In this document: piece by piece, positions 48,001 to 61,857 of the stretch
Position numbering within the stretch: the stretch's first letter is position 1
Layout of the letters: each line of letters opens with the position of its first letter
From: Panagrolaimus kolymaensis
Lineage: Eukaryota > Nematoda > Chromadorea > Rhabditida > Panagrolaimidae
Length of the DNA stretch: 64,000 bases
Direction: 5' to 3'
Assembly (NCBI GenBank): GCA_028622995.1
Contig: JAJQJQ010000013.1
Span: 372,001 to 436,000, forward strand
Notes under the pieces: model-generated
Database searches by the model: none
What the model was told of the DNA's origin: nothing
Seen by the model: the letters and a program-made list of their open reading frames with translations, nothing else
Position numbers and translations under genes: made by a program

Positions 48001-51000
48001 AGAAAAAAGTTTTCAAGTTTCATATGTTTGACGCAATCTCACTCTAATTCTCTGGAAGGAATATTTAATTTCTTCCATTCTTTTTTTACCTCCTTCATAA
48101 AAAAAAACATAGAAAAGGTTTATAAAAAGTTTACGTATGTATGGGTCAAATTGAGTCAAACAATGGTTAAACAAATATGCCACGATAAAGAAGCGGGAAT
48201 AATGAAACGACAAGAACTTTTTTCTTTAAAGTTGCCAAAAAAAAATATATAAAATTTCGAAACTTTTTTTTGAAGAAATAAAAAAAATGAAATGATGAGT
48301 CAAAAGTTTTTTTGAGTGAAAAAAAAGAAAAGAAAAAGGTTTGAAGAAAAATTTATTATTTTTGCTGACGGAAGCAATAAATTAAAAGAATGACAAAAAG
48401 TTTCGTAGATTACTAAATTATAATTTTCGGGATGAAATTCTGAGTAACAGTTTTTTATTTTTGAAAACCCAAAAAAGTTTTATAAATTTCGATTTGAATT
48501 TATTTTATTCAAGAAAATTTGTTTTGAAAAAAACATTAGCTTTTTCCCCAAAAAAGGACTTCATTTTCCTGATGATTCAAATAACTCAAAAAAAACCAAT
48601 TACAATAACTTTTTTTTTCAAGTATAACAAAAAACAAAAAGAAACCAATAAGAAAATCTCATAACTTTTTTTTACTTTGGGTTTTGGACATCTGTCATAT
48701 TTTATTTTTTATTTTTCGACTTCTTCCGCCCCGCTTATGTCGTCGTCATCTTCAGCAAGTCAAAAAAAAAAAGTTATATCGCGCATGCATGCATCGTCAA
48801 AGTCAGGTTGTTGGGATTGGATGATTGTGTTATTTGTTTGTTTGTATCTGCAGCTGGCCTCATCCTCGTGCCTTCTTCTTTCTTTCATTTTTTTTTAACT
48901 GAGTGAGTGAAAAAGGACACGACGACGACGAAGTTTGAAACCCCATTTTTCCAATGCAAAAAATATAAAAGCAAAAAAGTCTAACTGCTCGCTTTAAACC
49001 AAAAAAAAATCGGTTTCATCAAACATCTGTCATTGTTCTTGCGCTTGTTTTTTTTTTGAGTCTAATAAAATAACCAAAATAAGAGAAAAGTTTTTGAAAG
49101 AATTCTTTATGAGAAAGACTTTGGAGAAATTTTCTGATTCACAAAAAAAATTTCACATATCAGTATCGGATCAAGAAAACGTGATATTTATAAAATCGTA
49201 ATTTAATTAAAACTTTTTTTTATAAATTTATAAACCAAAAAAATTGCTGCGGTTTTTTTAAATTAATGGCTTTTAAAATCCCTGCTAAAACAAAAGTAAA
49301 ACGCGTTACCATAATTAGATAAAGCCGCGCTTGAACCAAAACCTTTGTTAACATATTTGAAAAACTCCAAAAAGAAAAAAAATAATTGCAAAAAAAAAGT
49401 TTTTGAATTTTTGATTTTTTTTTTGCAGCATTAATAAAAAGAATGAATCCAAATAAAGGCAAAAATGGGTAAGCAGATGGCGTCTATCATCTTCATTGCC
49501 ACCACTGCTGCTGTTTCTTTTCCTTTTCAAAAACTTGATCGACTATTATTTCCATGAGTTAATCGCGCAAGAACAAGATTTTGCGATTTTTTTTTCTAAT
49601 AAAAACTTGAATATAAAAAGTTGGAAGGAAAAAAAATGAAACTGTAATATTTTACTCCTCTTTTTTTGAAAGAGGCAGAAGAAAGAATTCAAATAATTTA
49701 GATCGAAGGACAGACACCATATGGCTAAAATCAAAATGTGATGAAGAAAAAAAAAGTTTGAAATTAAAATAAATAATGGGGCGTACAAAAATTAGAAATA
49801 TAAAAATTACCAAAGCTTATAAAAATTATTACGGCTACCAAAAAATTGTAAAGAAAAAAGTAAATCTTAGTATTTTCTAAAAAAACTTTTTTATGCATCA
49901 AAAACCTAAAGTATTCAGCTTTAAAAGATATTGTAAAACTGCCAAGAAATTTATGCGGTACCTTAAAAAACATTAAAAGTATTTCAAAGGAATTCAAAGA
50001 ATTGTAAAAGATAAAAGAAAGTTTTCTAATGTCCAAAATAAACTGATTGCTTTAAAAAAACTTTGAAAAAATTTATTTACAACTTATATTTATTTATTTT
50101 TACTTTTAAAAAAGTTTAGCAATGAAATTAAGTATTTTTTTATTATTAAAGTTTAATTTAGGTTTGCAAAAAATGCATTTATGGACAACACAAACTTTTT
50201 TTAATTGAAGCAACCGGACTAAAAATGAATGATCAGGTGTTCGATGAAAAATACGGTAATTATAAAACGCGTCTAAAAGTCAAATCTAAAAAATAAAACA
50301 AACGACTAAACTATTTTATATTATTTTATTTTTGGAAGCAAACTTAAAAAGTATGAAGCTTTATTTTAATAGTGAAAAAAAAAATAAAAGTTGAGAAGAA
50401 GAATTGATTGAAAAACGATCCACAGAGAGAACGAAAAAAAATTATTATGAAGAAGAAAAAGCTTTTTTTGTTGGCAACAGGTGTGCTTCATGACCCTCCT
50501 ATTTTCCACTAACTTTTTTTTTTGGCTTTTGTAAAAAAAAATAAGGGAAAAGTTTTGTGTTTTTGCCGCCGCTTTTTTTATTTACATTACCATAAAAATC
50601 CTCTTTTTTTTCTTAGACGAGTTTTAACCAAAATTATTAAGCGTAATAAAATATTTTTACATTTTCTTTAACTTTTCCAAAATCAGACATTTGTACTTTT
50701 TTACCCAACATTTATGAATTTTAACAATGAAAAAGAAGAAAAAGGAATATTAAAATAGGGTTATTTTACTTTTTATTTTTTTTTTTATCAAAAAACGATG
50801 GGAAAATGGAAAAAAAAAGTATTGTTATTCAATGAAGAAGAAAAATATAAATTCATAAATGAAATGATAATAATAAAAAAAAGTAAAAAAATGTAAATGA
50901 GGGTTGGCGGTAAAATATTGAATGAGTAGTGATGATTTTACATTTTCTCAAATTATACATACTTTTTTGAAAGAGAAAAAAAGAGATACAAAAAAAAGTT

Positions 51001-54000
51001 GATGATGATACAAAGCAAGAAGCTACTGTACTCTAAAAATGTAAGGCTTGACTTTATAAAAATGCAATGAACTTTTGAAATTTAAAATTTTCTATTTAGA
51101 ACCTGTGCCATCGTAGTAACAACAATTAAAGAAGCAACAAAAAAATATATATACAAAATTTGTTTCAAAACTTCTAAAAAATCTTCCGACTTTTCTATCT
51201 ATTTTTCTTTCTCCTCTAAAAGAATCCTTTTTTTCTGAGTTTCAGTATATTCTAAAAAAAAGTAAATAAAAAAAATTTCATGAAAACCTGTCATATATCT
51301 ATTCTCTCTCTTCCCAAAAAAAGAAAGAGAAAGTTTACTCTTTTTTTCCCGATGATGATGCTTCGTTTTATTTTTATTGGACTTTTTTAAAGTATTTTTG
51401 CTACCATAAATAATAATAAAGCATCGTCGTCGTTGGAAGGTAAAACAAATAAAAAAAGAAAAAGATAGTCTCATCTGCTTTTTTTCTCGGTGGTTTCATT
51501 TCTAAAACTAACTTTTTTTTCTTTCTTTTGACTTGTATTTTTCCGCTATGCATCATGAAAGTAAGCAAACGAGCAAGAGAAAAAAAAATAGTGCAACTAA
51601 ACTAAAAAAATGTCGAAGAAAAAGTATCAACTTCAAAGTGTGGCGGTTGGCATTTTTGATAAAATGGAAGAAGCATTAAACAAAAAAATAAAAATGAAGG
51701 TAGCATAAATAAAGGTGAAAATGAAGAAGACACATGGAAGTGAAAAGAAAAGAAAAGAGAAATAAGTATGGTATCCATTAGTGGCAAGAAAAAAGGGGGA
51801 AAATTTGGAGGTGGAAATTATTTTGAAGTCATTAAGAAAAAAGTCAGCGGCGCTCCAAAATTGCAAAGCATGATTCATCAAATAAATAAAAAAAATATCT
51901 TAAACCAAACTACCATAACCAATAATAATACATACAAAAAATTCTGACACATACAACAGTAATCGTTTACCGCGTCATAAAACGCATCACGCATTTAAGA
52001 ACAATTCCTTCTTTGGTACCTTTTTACTTCTTTTTTTTTCAGCCAATCCCAGTTTCGTTTTTTTACTTTATTTCTTTTCTTTCAATGCTTCCAAAGGTAT
52101 GTAAGAATTTATTTTTTAAACCCTTGTTTGTCCCGAAAAAAAAAAGAAAATATATAAAAGCCAAAAAAAACTTTATATTTTAAAAATAAAAAAAAGTAAA
52201 GTAATAAAATAGAGCTCTAATATATCAAGTATCATCATCATCAAATAAAAATAAGTAAATATATTTACCGAGAGAATTGAATCCAATTGACACGACGACG
52301 ACGCGAAATAAAAAAGAAAAAAAAACTAAAGTTTCACTTTTCAAAACTCTAACTCGGTCCATAAAAAGAAGAAGAAGAAAAAAGGCAAACAAAAGAAGAC
52401 GAATGAAGAGAAAAAAAAGTTTTTTTTTGTTTGAGAGAATTCGTTGTTACTACTGTATCGAGTCGACGACTTTAATAGAAAGAGAAAAAAAAGTGAAAAT
52501 GAGGGTAACAAAGTTTTATATAAATTTATTTCTTGAAAATTGTTACTATTTTTGAAATGAAAAAATGAGAGTAATCAAAAATCAGCAATAGTTTTATTTA
52601 TTTTTTATTTTTTAACATCTCTGTTGTTTGTTGTTTTTTTTATTTCTCATGAAAATAGAGTTTGAAACGATGTTTGCTAGACTTAGGTTATAAAAAAAGT
52701 ATTATGAAGCTTTGGCGGCTACCAAACACAATTTGGATGATCAAAAAAAAGTTTATTATTCATACTTTTTTTAGCTTTGCTGAAGAATGAAAGCAAGAAA
52801 AAAAATGTATTAAAAAAATGTGGACTTTGTTCTTAAATTTTGTTTACAACAAAAAATAAAATAAATCAGCTACAGATTATTTGAAAATGAGACCAATTTA
52901 GTGACTCCAAATCTGGGCGCAATCAAAGTTTTAATTTTCTGAATAATAGCCCTAACTTTTTTGAATGAAAATACATATTTTCAAAACTGAAAAGTATTTT
53001 ACAAAAATGCAGAAATATTTTCTTCGTCCATAATTTTTTCTTTCGCCATCGTTGGTGGCCTTTAATTGACGAAAAAAGTTTTTATTCCGGTGACATCTGA
53101 TAAACTTAATAAATTTTTTCTGTCAAATTAATCCATCATTTTTTCACCATATTTTTTTTATTTTTGCAATTAAAAATCACTGATAACAATCTATTCGTCT
53201 TCTTCCGTTTACACTCACTCAACAACAATCAAAAGTTAGTTATTTTTTCTTTCAAAAAATTGCCATCGAAGAAACATGAAGAAGCCCAACAAAAAAAAAC
53301 GATGGCGCAAGAGACAATATTATTTTTCGTCTATGCATTGTTATTTTTTTTTTCTCGCCCTCTCGTTACCATAATATGATCTCGATTGAGAAAGAGACGA
53401 GAAGAAATGTCATGATCATTAGCGGTAATTTTATGAGCAAAGAAAAAAAAAGTATTGTTATTGTTGTTTTTTTCGAAAGCAACAACCATACCAAAAAAAA
53501 TGATTGACTTTTTGGCACGCTTGCGCGTTTGCTTCTTTGGTTGCTGCTTGCTTGCGCGGCAAAAAAAAAAATTAAGGTGTCCATTTTCATTCACTCATTA
53601 TTAGTCAGAAAAGAAGAAAGAAGAGCAACAACAACAAAAACATACCAACTCAAAAAAAGAAGAAGAGGAAAAACAATATTGTTACAATTATTTTTATTTT
53701 ATTTTATATTGGCAATGAATATAAAGGACGAGAGGAAAGAAACAATAGAAATGGAAAGAGAATATAAGTAAGTAATTTAAGAAGAAGATGGTTTAATAAT
53801 AATTATGGGAAAATAGGAAAAAAAAAAGTTGTTTTAAAAATTGCAACAAAAAAAGTTTTTAGGGTTGTGAGAGAAAAGGGTGGAATACGGTATTAGAAAG
53901 AAGAAAAAATATCAAATTGTTAGTTGAATTTTTATTAAATATTTTGGCAATCGAGGATTATATTTTGGAAAAATAAATACTAATTTTTTGGAGAAAAAAA

Positions 54001-57000
54001 GTAAACTTTTGAAGCCATGGCTTTCATAATTTATAAATCTTTATCGGTTTACTTATTTCTTTTTGAAAAACTTAAAAAGAAAAAACATTTTATTATTTTT
54101 GGTTTCCATTAATTTTTCACGGGATATTTACTGTATCTCCAAAGTTTCTCTGTTTTTTTATCCATCCACCGTAACTTTTTTTGTGCCATCAGTTTGACCA
54201 AAAAGAAAAAAAGAATGTTTAATTTCCTTCCGGGCCATCTCATCTTTTTTTCTTCGTTTGAATTTTTCACAAAAAAAATAAATTTCTAAAATCTTTTTTT
54301 CATTTTACTTTTCTCCAAAAAAGGATTAAAAATGTAAAGTGACAATCCATTTTATTTTTTTATTTTTTTTTAGCTTCCTCAAACCCATCTTTTCTTAAAC
54401 AAAAAAGCTTTTGTTCCATGAAAGAAAAAAAAACTGCGCAAAAAAATGGATGCTGCTTGTCACTTTTCAAACTCAACTCTTGGTTGTTTTTTTTTGTCTT
54501 TTTGCTTTTGGCAATCAAACAAGAAAAAACCCAAACATCAGACATTTTTTAAACAAAAGCCTCCATCAAGCTTGTCTTTGCTATTACTTGTCGGCTTTCA
54601 TTTCATTTAAATTTCAAAAAAGACAAAATAAAGTCAAAATAAAAAACAAAACAAAATCTTTTCTTTGAAAGTAAGTAAAGCTTTTGAGAAAGAAAAAAGA
54701 AGACATTTTTTTTGAGTGAAGGGAAAGAAGAAGAAAAGTAAAAAGTATACGATCGAGGGAAAATGAGTCGAAAAAAAGGAAAACGAGGAATGCAATCTTT
54801 TTGAACAATGAAAGGAAAAGATGTTCGATGAAGGAAAAAAAATTACGGTAAACTCCTATGTCACAAAGTCTTTATCAAGAGCTTTACAAGATAGAAAAAA
54901 AAATTTTAAAAAAATAAAATTGAAAATTTACTTTTAAATTATTTTAGGTAAACTTTGGCTAAAAAAGGAACGAAAAAAAGTCTATGCGATAAAAGAGAAA
55001 CGAAACTTAATCGGACAACATTGAAAAGAAAAAATGTGAAACAAAAGAAGAGAATATGAACGAAAAACATTAAAAGCCGTGATTTATTTGAACAATATGT
55101 TTGTATGTATTTGTTCAAAAAATAAAGCGTCGAAAATAAATTTGTTGAAAAAAAAGCACTTGTGAGCAACAATAAAAAAAGGTAATTGTAACTTTTTTTC
55201 TGTCGAACAAAATGAAATGGGGATAATTTTGCAAACTAGAGAAAAGTGAAAACTTTTTTTACTGTAAACACGAAGAAAAAAAGGTAAATAAAGTTTTGAG
55301 GCGGATTTCGAAAAGAATCTTCATTTTTAAAAAATCTGCTTTGACATACAAAAAATTAGAATCAGCAAAAAATTCTTAATTTTGATGTTAAAAATAATTT
55401 CATCATTCTGAAGTGCGTATGTATCACTAAATCATAAAGCAGCAAAACAGAGAGAAAAAAATACTATCGTGAAGACGAAGAAGAAAAAAATCATTGCGGT
55501 AAAAAGAAGAATGTGGGTGAGAAAAAAAACATAAAAGAAAATGCAACGATTCAATCATAAAAAAAAGGTAGACTGTAAGTAATCGTTTGATTTTTTTATA
55601 AAAGATGATACCCGTGTAAAGAAAAAAACCAAAAATATACTAAAAAATGTGCGGCAAAAGCTATGAGAAAAAAAAATAATACAGGTTGATAAAATAAAAT
55701 GATGAAGCAAGCAAGCACGCGTTTTGTAAGAAAAAAAAGAAAAAATGCAAAAACAAAAAAGCGATGCCGACATGCAAAAAAAAAGCAAGAGAACGAAAAA
55801 AACTTTTCTCGAAGAAAAAAAACAAAATAAAAAATATCCAAGTTTTTTTTTGATCATTCGAGACTAACTAACTAAAAAAAGAGAATGTGTGATGATAGGG
55901 ATTGATTCAACAACAAAATTTTTTTTAGGGAATTAAAAAAAAAATTGCAAAGTGGTTTGCTTCTTTTCGAAGTCTAGGAAATTTTCAAACTTTTTATTTG
56001 TAAAAAAATGATTCTAAGGTTTTGCTTTTTTTAAAATTAAATTGAAACTATTTTCCCTTGAATCTCAAGAAAAATCAGCTCTTTTGTTTTTCTTATAAAA
56101 ATTTTTCCTTTCAAAAAACTTTTTATTTTACTTTTTTTAATAATAAAAACTATTTCTTCTCAAACAAAAAATGTTATTAAAATGCCAAAAACTCAATTAA
56201 CATTGTTAAAAAAGAAAAGCGCCAATCCTCTCTTCTCAATAATAAATATCAAACAATCAATTAAGAAAACAACAACCAAAGCCTCAAACTCATCTTCAAC
56301 AAACAAAAATAAACAAAAGATTCAATTTGCATTTTTATTTTATTTTGAAAGTTATCCCAATGTTTTTTTTTTGCTTCTCCAAAAAAAAGAATATGAATCG
56401 TGACCTTTTTTATGACAACATCGAAAAAAAATGAGAAGTATTTGAATGTCAAAAGATTTTAATTTGTCTATGAGTTTTCGCCATTAAAAAAAAGGAAAAG
56501 AAAAATGAAACAGTTTATAAAAATTTTAATTTTATTTTTGTTTGAATCAAGCAAAAGTATGACTTTTTTTTTGTTGCAGGTGTTCACTTCAATTCAATAA
56601 ATTTTTTTGAGTGAATTTAGAAAAAAAAGAGTGAAACTGATCACTTCATTTTCTCTTCTTTTTCTTTTGGCAAAAACAAAATGTATTTTCTTTTCTATTA
56701 TTTTTTGTTCCGGTGAAAGTATCAAAAAACGAATTTGAAAAAGAGAAAATAGTGAGAAAATCAAAAAACAACAAGAACACAACAGTTTGAAACCTTATTT
56801 AAATAAATTTATGACAATAAGAAAAATGGGGGTAAAAAAGCAGCATCCAATATTACTTTTGTTTGTTTACAAAAAGCATGCATGTGCTTCGAAAAAAATG
56901 AATCAAAAACTATTGACTCTTGGTTCTTTAATTATTAACTTATTTAGTTTTCATGTGAATTAAGTTTGCAGAAGATAATAAAAATTAAAAAAAGTAAATT

Positions 57001-60000
57001 ACAGTAGCCCCCAAAAAATAAAGTTAATTCTTTGTGCCAAGGATTTTAAACACACCGTTGACAAAAATATGCTGAAAAACTTCGTAATTTTTCCATTTTA
57101 CCCATTCTAATTTTTTTAAAGCTATAAAAAAATCCACGCACCGAAAATAAAAAATTTGTGATTAATAAAGTTGTTCGAATAAAATTGAATTGATTTTTAA
57201 TAGTTTTTTTTATTCACACACTTGCTTGCTTTCAAAGTATCTTCATAAAATTGATCAAAAGCTATCTATTTTGATAGGTACTCTCGTTTATGAAAAAAAA
57301 TTATGATTTAAAGAAATTGAATATCCAATTTTATTATCTCTGGAAGCAAATAGATAAGTGCCACCTAAAATTTATGAAGATGCTGTTTTGCCTTTTAAAA
57401 CTTTTTTCCAGATTCATCAGATGCTTCTAAAAAATACGCGATGCCCGATTATAAATTTTACTAAAATATTCAATAAATTAAAAATTCTAATGAAAGAGAT
57501 TATTCTGGGTTTTTTATTAAATGAATTCTTTCGAGTTTTTATTTTTTCAAGTATCACATTCAAATATTCAATTAGCAAGCTTGAAACAAAACTAACTGTT
57601 CTCGAAGATTTTTCAAACACACATAAAGTATTTATCCTTCAAAAAAAAATTTCCTTTTCTCCAAAAAGATACCATAAAAAGGTTTGATTTAATTTCAACA
57701 GAAAGAGAAATGGAAATAAATCAAAATCTCGCCACAATAATACTTTTTTTCTTTCTTGCTTTAACCAACTTAGCTAAACAAAACAAAATAAATGGAAGCG
57801 GGGTATTGAAGCCGTCAACCACAGGTGGTCAAACTTTGAAGAAGAAGAAAATGTAAACTCTTTTTTCATCCATCCTCCTCTTCAAAAAAAACGAAAAACT
57901 CAAAAGTGCTGCTGCAATGTAAACTTTAATAAAATTTTTAAAAAGAGAGATAGTTTTAAACAACAATTAGATAGATAAGTTACAATAAAATATTTTTTTA
58001 AAGTGTGTGTGTTTGAAAATGAAAACAATAAACATAAAGTCTACGGGAAGAGGAAGGAAATCAAGCAATTTGGAAAAAAATGAAAGCTGGGGATCGATGT
58101 AAAAGGAAAAATGGAAGTTTTTGGAAAGCAAAAATAAAAAAAGCACTGAAATTTGAATGATGCAAAAGTTTAGTAAAATTTTGACATAAAAACCTTAGAA
58201 ATCTGTTCCTTTTCTTAATTGTCATGGAATTATGGAACAAAATGTATGACATCTTGATTAATAGAGGCATTCCAAAATTAGAAAGAAAGATAAACTTTAC
58301 TTTTTTACTTGGAATTAAGAAAAACAAACTAATCTTTTATTTCCTTACATAATTTGTTTACCTCGAAAAGATTCTCAAAAATATAAAATTAAGAATAAAG
58401 CAAACCCCCAAAAAAGTTTTTATTGAATCACAAATCAAAAATAATGTGGTGACAAGCAAGCTACTGTTTGAATTTAAAAAAATGTGATTCAGGCTTTCAT
58501 GGATAAAATTATGAAATCATAAACTAAATAAAAACTCTAGAAATCTTTTTTTAATCAAAACTCAGCTTACGAAATCGAAAAAATGTGATTAATAAAGATG
58601 CGCCTAAAATCAAAATTGCTTTGTTTTTTTTTTTGCTTTAAACTTTTCTTCTTCAATCGTCTGCTTGCTGCAGCTTAAAATAGAAAAAGAAAAAAGTTAA
58701 AGAGAAATGGGGGGAAAAGGCTAACAATCACCAATTTCAAAGTATCTATCATTAAAGATCAGTGCAGCAGAAAATGTTATACAAAAAAAAGCTGAAAAAG
58801 AAAAAGCGGTGCCGCCACACACAAAATAAAAAAAAAATCACAAAAATTCTTGATCTTCTTTTTCTTTTCTTTTTTTTGAAAATGAAAACAAAAAACTTCA
58901 TCATCAAGTTTTTCTCTTTTTTTTTATTCACATGCAAAAAGTTAAAAGAAATTATCTCTTAATAAAAAATAATTTTTATAAAGTTTTAAAGAACAATAAG
59001 GAAAAAACATAATTGAATTTAATTAAATTTTAAAAAATTTTAGTAAGTTAAAAATGAAAGTTAGAAAAATGGAAAAGTCGGTTAAAAAATTTGAAGTCTT
59101 CGTCAATCAACCAACAACAATAAAAGTTTGGCTTTAGTCAGTCTAAAGTGATTGTTTGATTATAAAAAAATCTTCGAATGAATTTTGCAAAAATGTAAGG
59201 CATGCTTTTGTTAATAAATAATGCAAGAAACTCGATCCCGAATAAGCGAATAAACATAATTTTTTATTGGTAAAAAAGGGAAATGCTAGCGAATGGATAA
59301 AAAGCTTCCATGTGTCCAGACGGTCACCCCCGAAAGCTTATTGTTATCTGTATTATTTATGATATATGGTTGCTTGAGTTTGTGAAAATGATAATTTTTT
59401 AATTTTTTTTTTAAAAATAAACAATTACTAACTTTCCATCTTCATTTGTTGAGAATATTCGATCATGGGTAACACTATTTTGTTTTTGTTTTTTGCACCG
59501 AGAACAGTTTTATTAAATTCTATGATATGCAATTTGTCTTTCATTTCCTTTTTCATTTTTTTCTTTTTTATCAAAATAAAATACTCATTTATATGATTGG
59601 AGCATCATATTGCCTCAATTCTGTCCTATTCATCTTTTTCTTCTTCATTTCGATATTATTTGGGGATTTCAGTGACGTCTCTTTTTTTAGAAACTTTCAA
59701 ATTTTTATCTCTTTTTTGTTGATAAAGAATGTCTCTGATAAAATTTGGGAATCATAAAGCAAAAAATAAACAATTAATTCTTCAAATATTCAAAAGAAAG
59801 TTGTTAAAAACTCGATGGAAAATGACTCTATCAAAAATAAAATCCTCTTTTTTGTTAAAATATTGTATCTTGCCTGCTTTCTTGTAAGTAAACCTTATTG
59901 TTTTTTTGTTGTTAAAAACTTGTTAGCGTGAAAAAACATATGCAATTGCTTTTGCTGATGGACAAATCAATGAATGGAAAAAAAGAAGCTTTTTTGTTCG

Positions 60001-61831
60001 TTTTTTCTCTCGATAAAGTTTCTTATTAACGAATAATTCAATAAAAAGTAAATCTCACTAAATTTGCGAATTGTCTTTGAATTTTAATATGCAAGAAAGC
60101 AGCAAACGATAAACAATCTCTGTAATGTCTTCGACAACACATTGAAATTCAAACAAAATTAGGTACTGCAACGACTAATGGCGTGCAGCATCGTTTGATC
60201 GTTTGTTTGCATGATTTTGCAAATTGCTTTTGTTATCTTTCTGCTGCAGTTTCTGTATTTTTGTTCGTGAATAAATTATAGTATTTGTTTCTCTAATATC
60301 CAATTGTTCGTTTTTTGTCAAGGCATAACTATCTCGAACTTTTAATAGTAAATCAAAAATAATAGAATCTTACTTGTTTGGGACTAATATTTTTTGAACC
60401 AATATACGTTTATCTCCTAAACCTCCACATTCATATTTTTCTTTTGGTAATAACCATTTTCTTTAATCTCCCTTTTACCTTCTTTACATTAGCTCATAAA
60501 AGATATCCTCCGTTAAAGTTTGAGCAAAGTACCATTCGATTGGTAATTTATTAGTTATGTATTAATAACTTCCACTTTTGTTTCCATATGTCTTTAGTCT
60601 TTGACCCCATGATGGATTTGAAATTGATGAGCAGCTATAGGTTTAATTATAAGTAAGTTAATGATACTCAAAATCAATACAAAATTTGTTTACAATAGGG
60701 TTTGATAACCAAGAACATAGTTGAAGCAATTAGACTTTTGATTTTCATTACATGGATGCTAAACCGGTCACAATTTACCTGAAACGTTCGTTTCGAAAAC
60801 TTTCGAAACGAAAATTGCACGGTAAATTGTGACCATGTCATCAAAATGTGGTCACTTTTTACATCCGTGTATTAGTTGAATTTTTAATTCCAGCTTGTTG
60901 CTTCTGTAGGTTAAAATGCTTATGAAGCAGATTAGAAACATCAACTTCACAAAATTGGGGTTAAGCAAGAAAATTGATGAGAAAATGATCGCGTCCATCA
61001 GCGAAGATTAGGAATATTAAAGTTTCCAATAAGCACAAGCCAGTAACAAAATTTATGATTTTGTTAATTTTCAACCTTTCTGTTTATTACCTTTGTTATG
61101 ATTTTCTGAATCAATTTGAGTAAAAGAATTGTGAAAAACTGCACACTTTATATGTATGTAAGCATTGATCTCTAAAAATTATATTTGATCCAAAATGATC
61201 CATTTCTTTTGTTGCTGCAGCCTCATATTTTCTTTCTTGGTTTTTTGATCCTCTTTTTTACTCCACATGACATCCAACATATTTCCAACTAGATTTGCTT
61301 GCTTGCTTCTTCAACCACCATCACATTTTTTAAAGCCATATGTATGTGTGCTGTCTGTCGTCGTTGTGATAGTCGTCAAGTTAATTCCCTGCTAGTTGCT
61401 ATTTATGCATGTATGTTTGCACTTCTTTCTTTCCTTGTGATAAATGGGGCGGTATACCACTTGCTTGCTTTGCTTCTATTTTATTTGTTTGTTCATCCAA
61501 AACATTTTTCTCAATAACTAACTGCTTGCTTGCTACCTTCTGTGACGAGGAATAAAAGGATGCAAAGTGCGTCCATTTTTTTATTGATTTTTGTTTGCGC
61601 CTGCCTTTTTTCCAACAACAAAAAAATGTCATTGCGCCTTTTTTCTTTCATTCGCATTTTTATTTTTCTTCTCTTTCATCATACTTTTTTCATTTGCGTT
61701 TCTTTCCTTTTTCTTTGCCTCACAATATTTTGCGTGCGTGGATTTTTAATATTATTGATTCTGGTTTTCGAGCAATTTATGTATTTATAGTAATATAAAA
61801 TCATTGCAAATAATTTGTTAAACTATTTTTA
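42018..61831. other. 20-kb gene-poor region rich in A/T runs
   Basis: No open frame here combines non-repetitive residues, splice sites and phase. The frames present are runs of Phe, Lys, Leu and Ser from T and A tracts. I saw no tRNA, rRNA or CRISPR. Recurrent features are A6-A10/T6-T10 runs, GACGACGACG/GTCGTCGTC clusters, GCAAGCAAGC/GCTTGCTTGC repeats and TACGGTA motifs. It lies upstream of both ztf-11 (minus) and the Pcf11-like copy (plus), so it may be a regulatory domain of ztf-11 or hold unrecognised non-coding exons. Confidence 0.55.
60750..60872. repeat. Short inverted-repeat element (MITE-like)
   Basis: A perfect 14-bp inverted repeat, GGTCACAATTTACC at 60766-60779 and its complement at 60821-60834, encloses a second stem (TTCGTTTCGAAA against TTTCGAAACGAA). 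The outer ends ACATGGATG and CATCCGTGT are imperfect inverted repeats. A possible TTA/TATTA duplication flanks them. Family uncertain; a structured RNA is an alternative. Confidence 0.5.
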
Positions 61832-61857
61832 GGCAAAGAAAACCAACAAATATCAAG

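Noticed and set aside
57358..57687. 109-codon plus-strand frame
   Set aside because: Hydrophobic/Lys-rich residues typical of AT-rich chance frames; no start context, homology or neighbouring exons.
61299..61517. 72-codon frame with cysteines and a hydrophobic stretch
   Set aside because: It overlaps GCTTGC repeats and has no splice or homology support.
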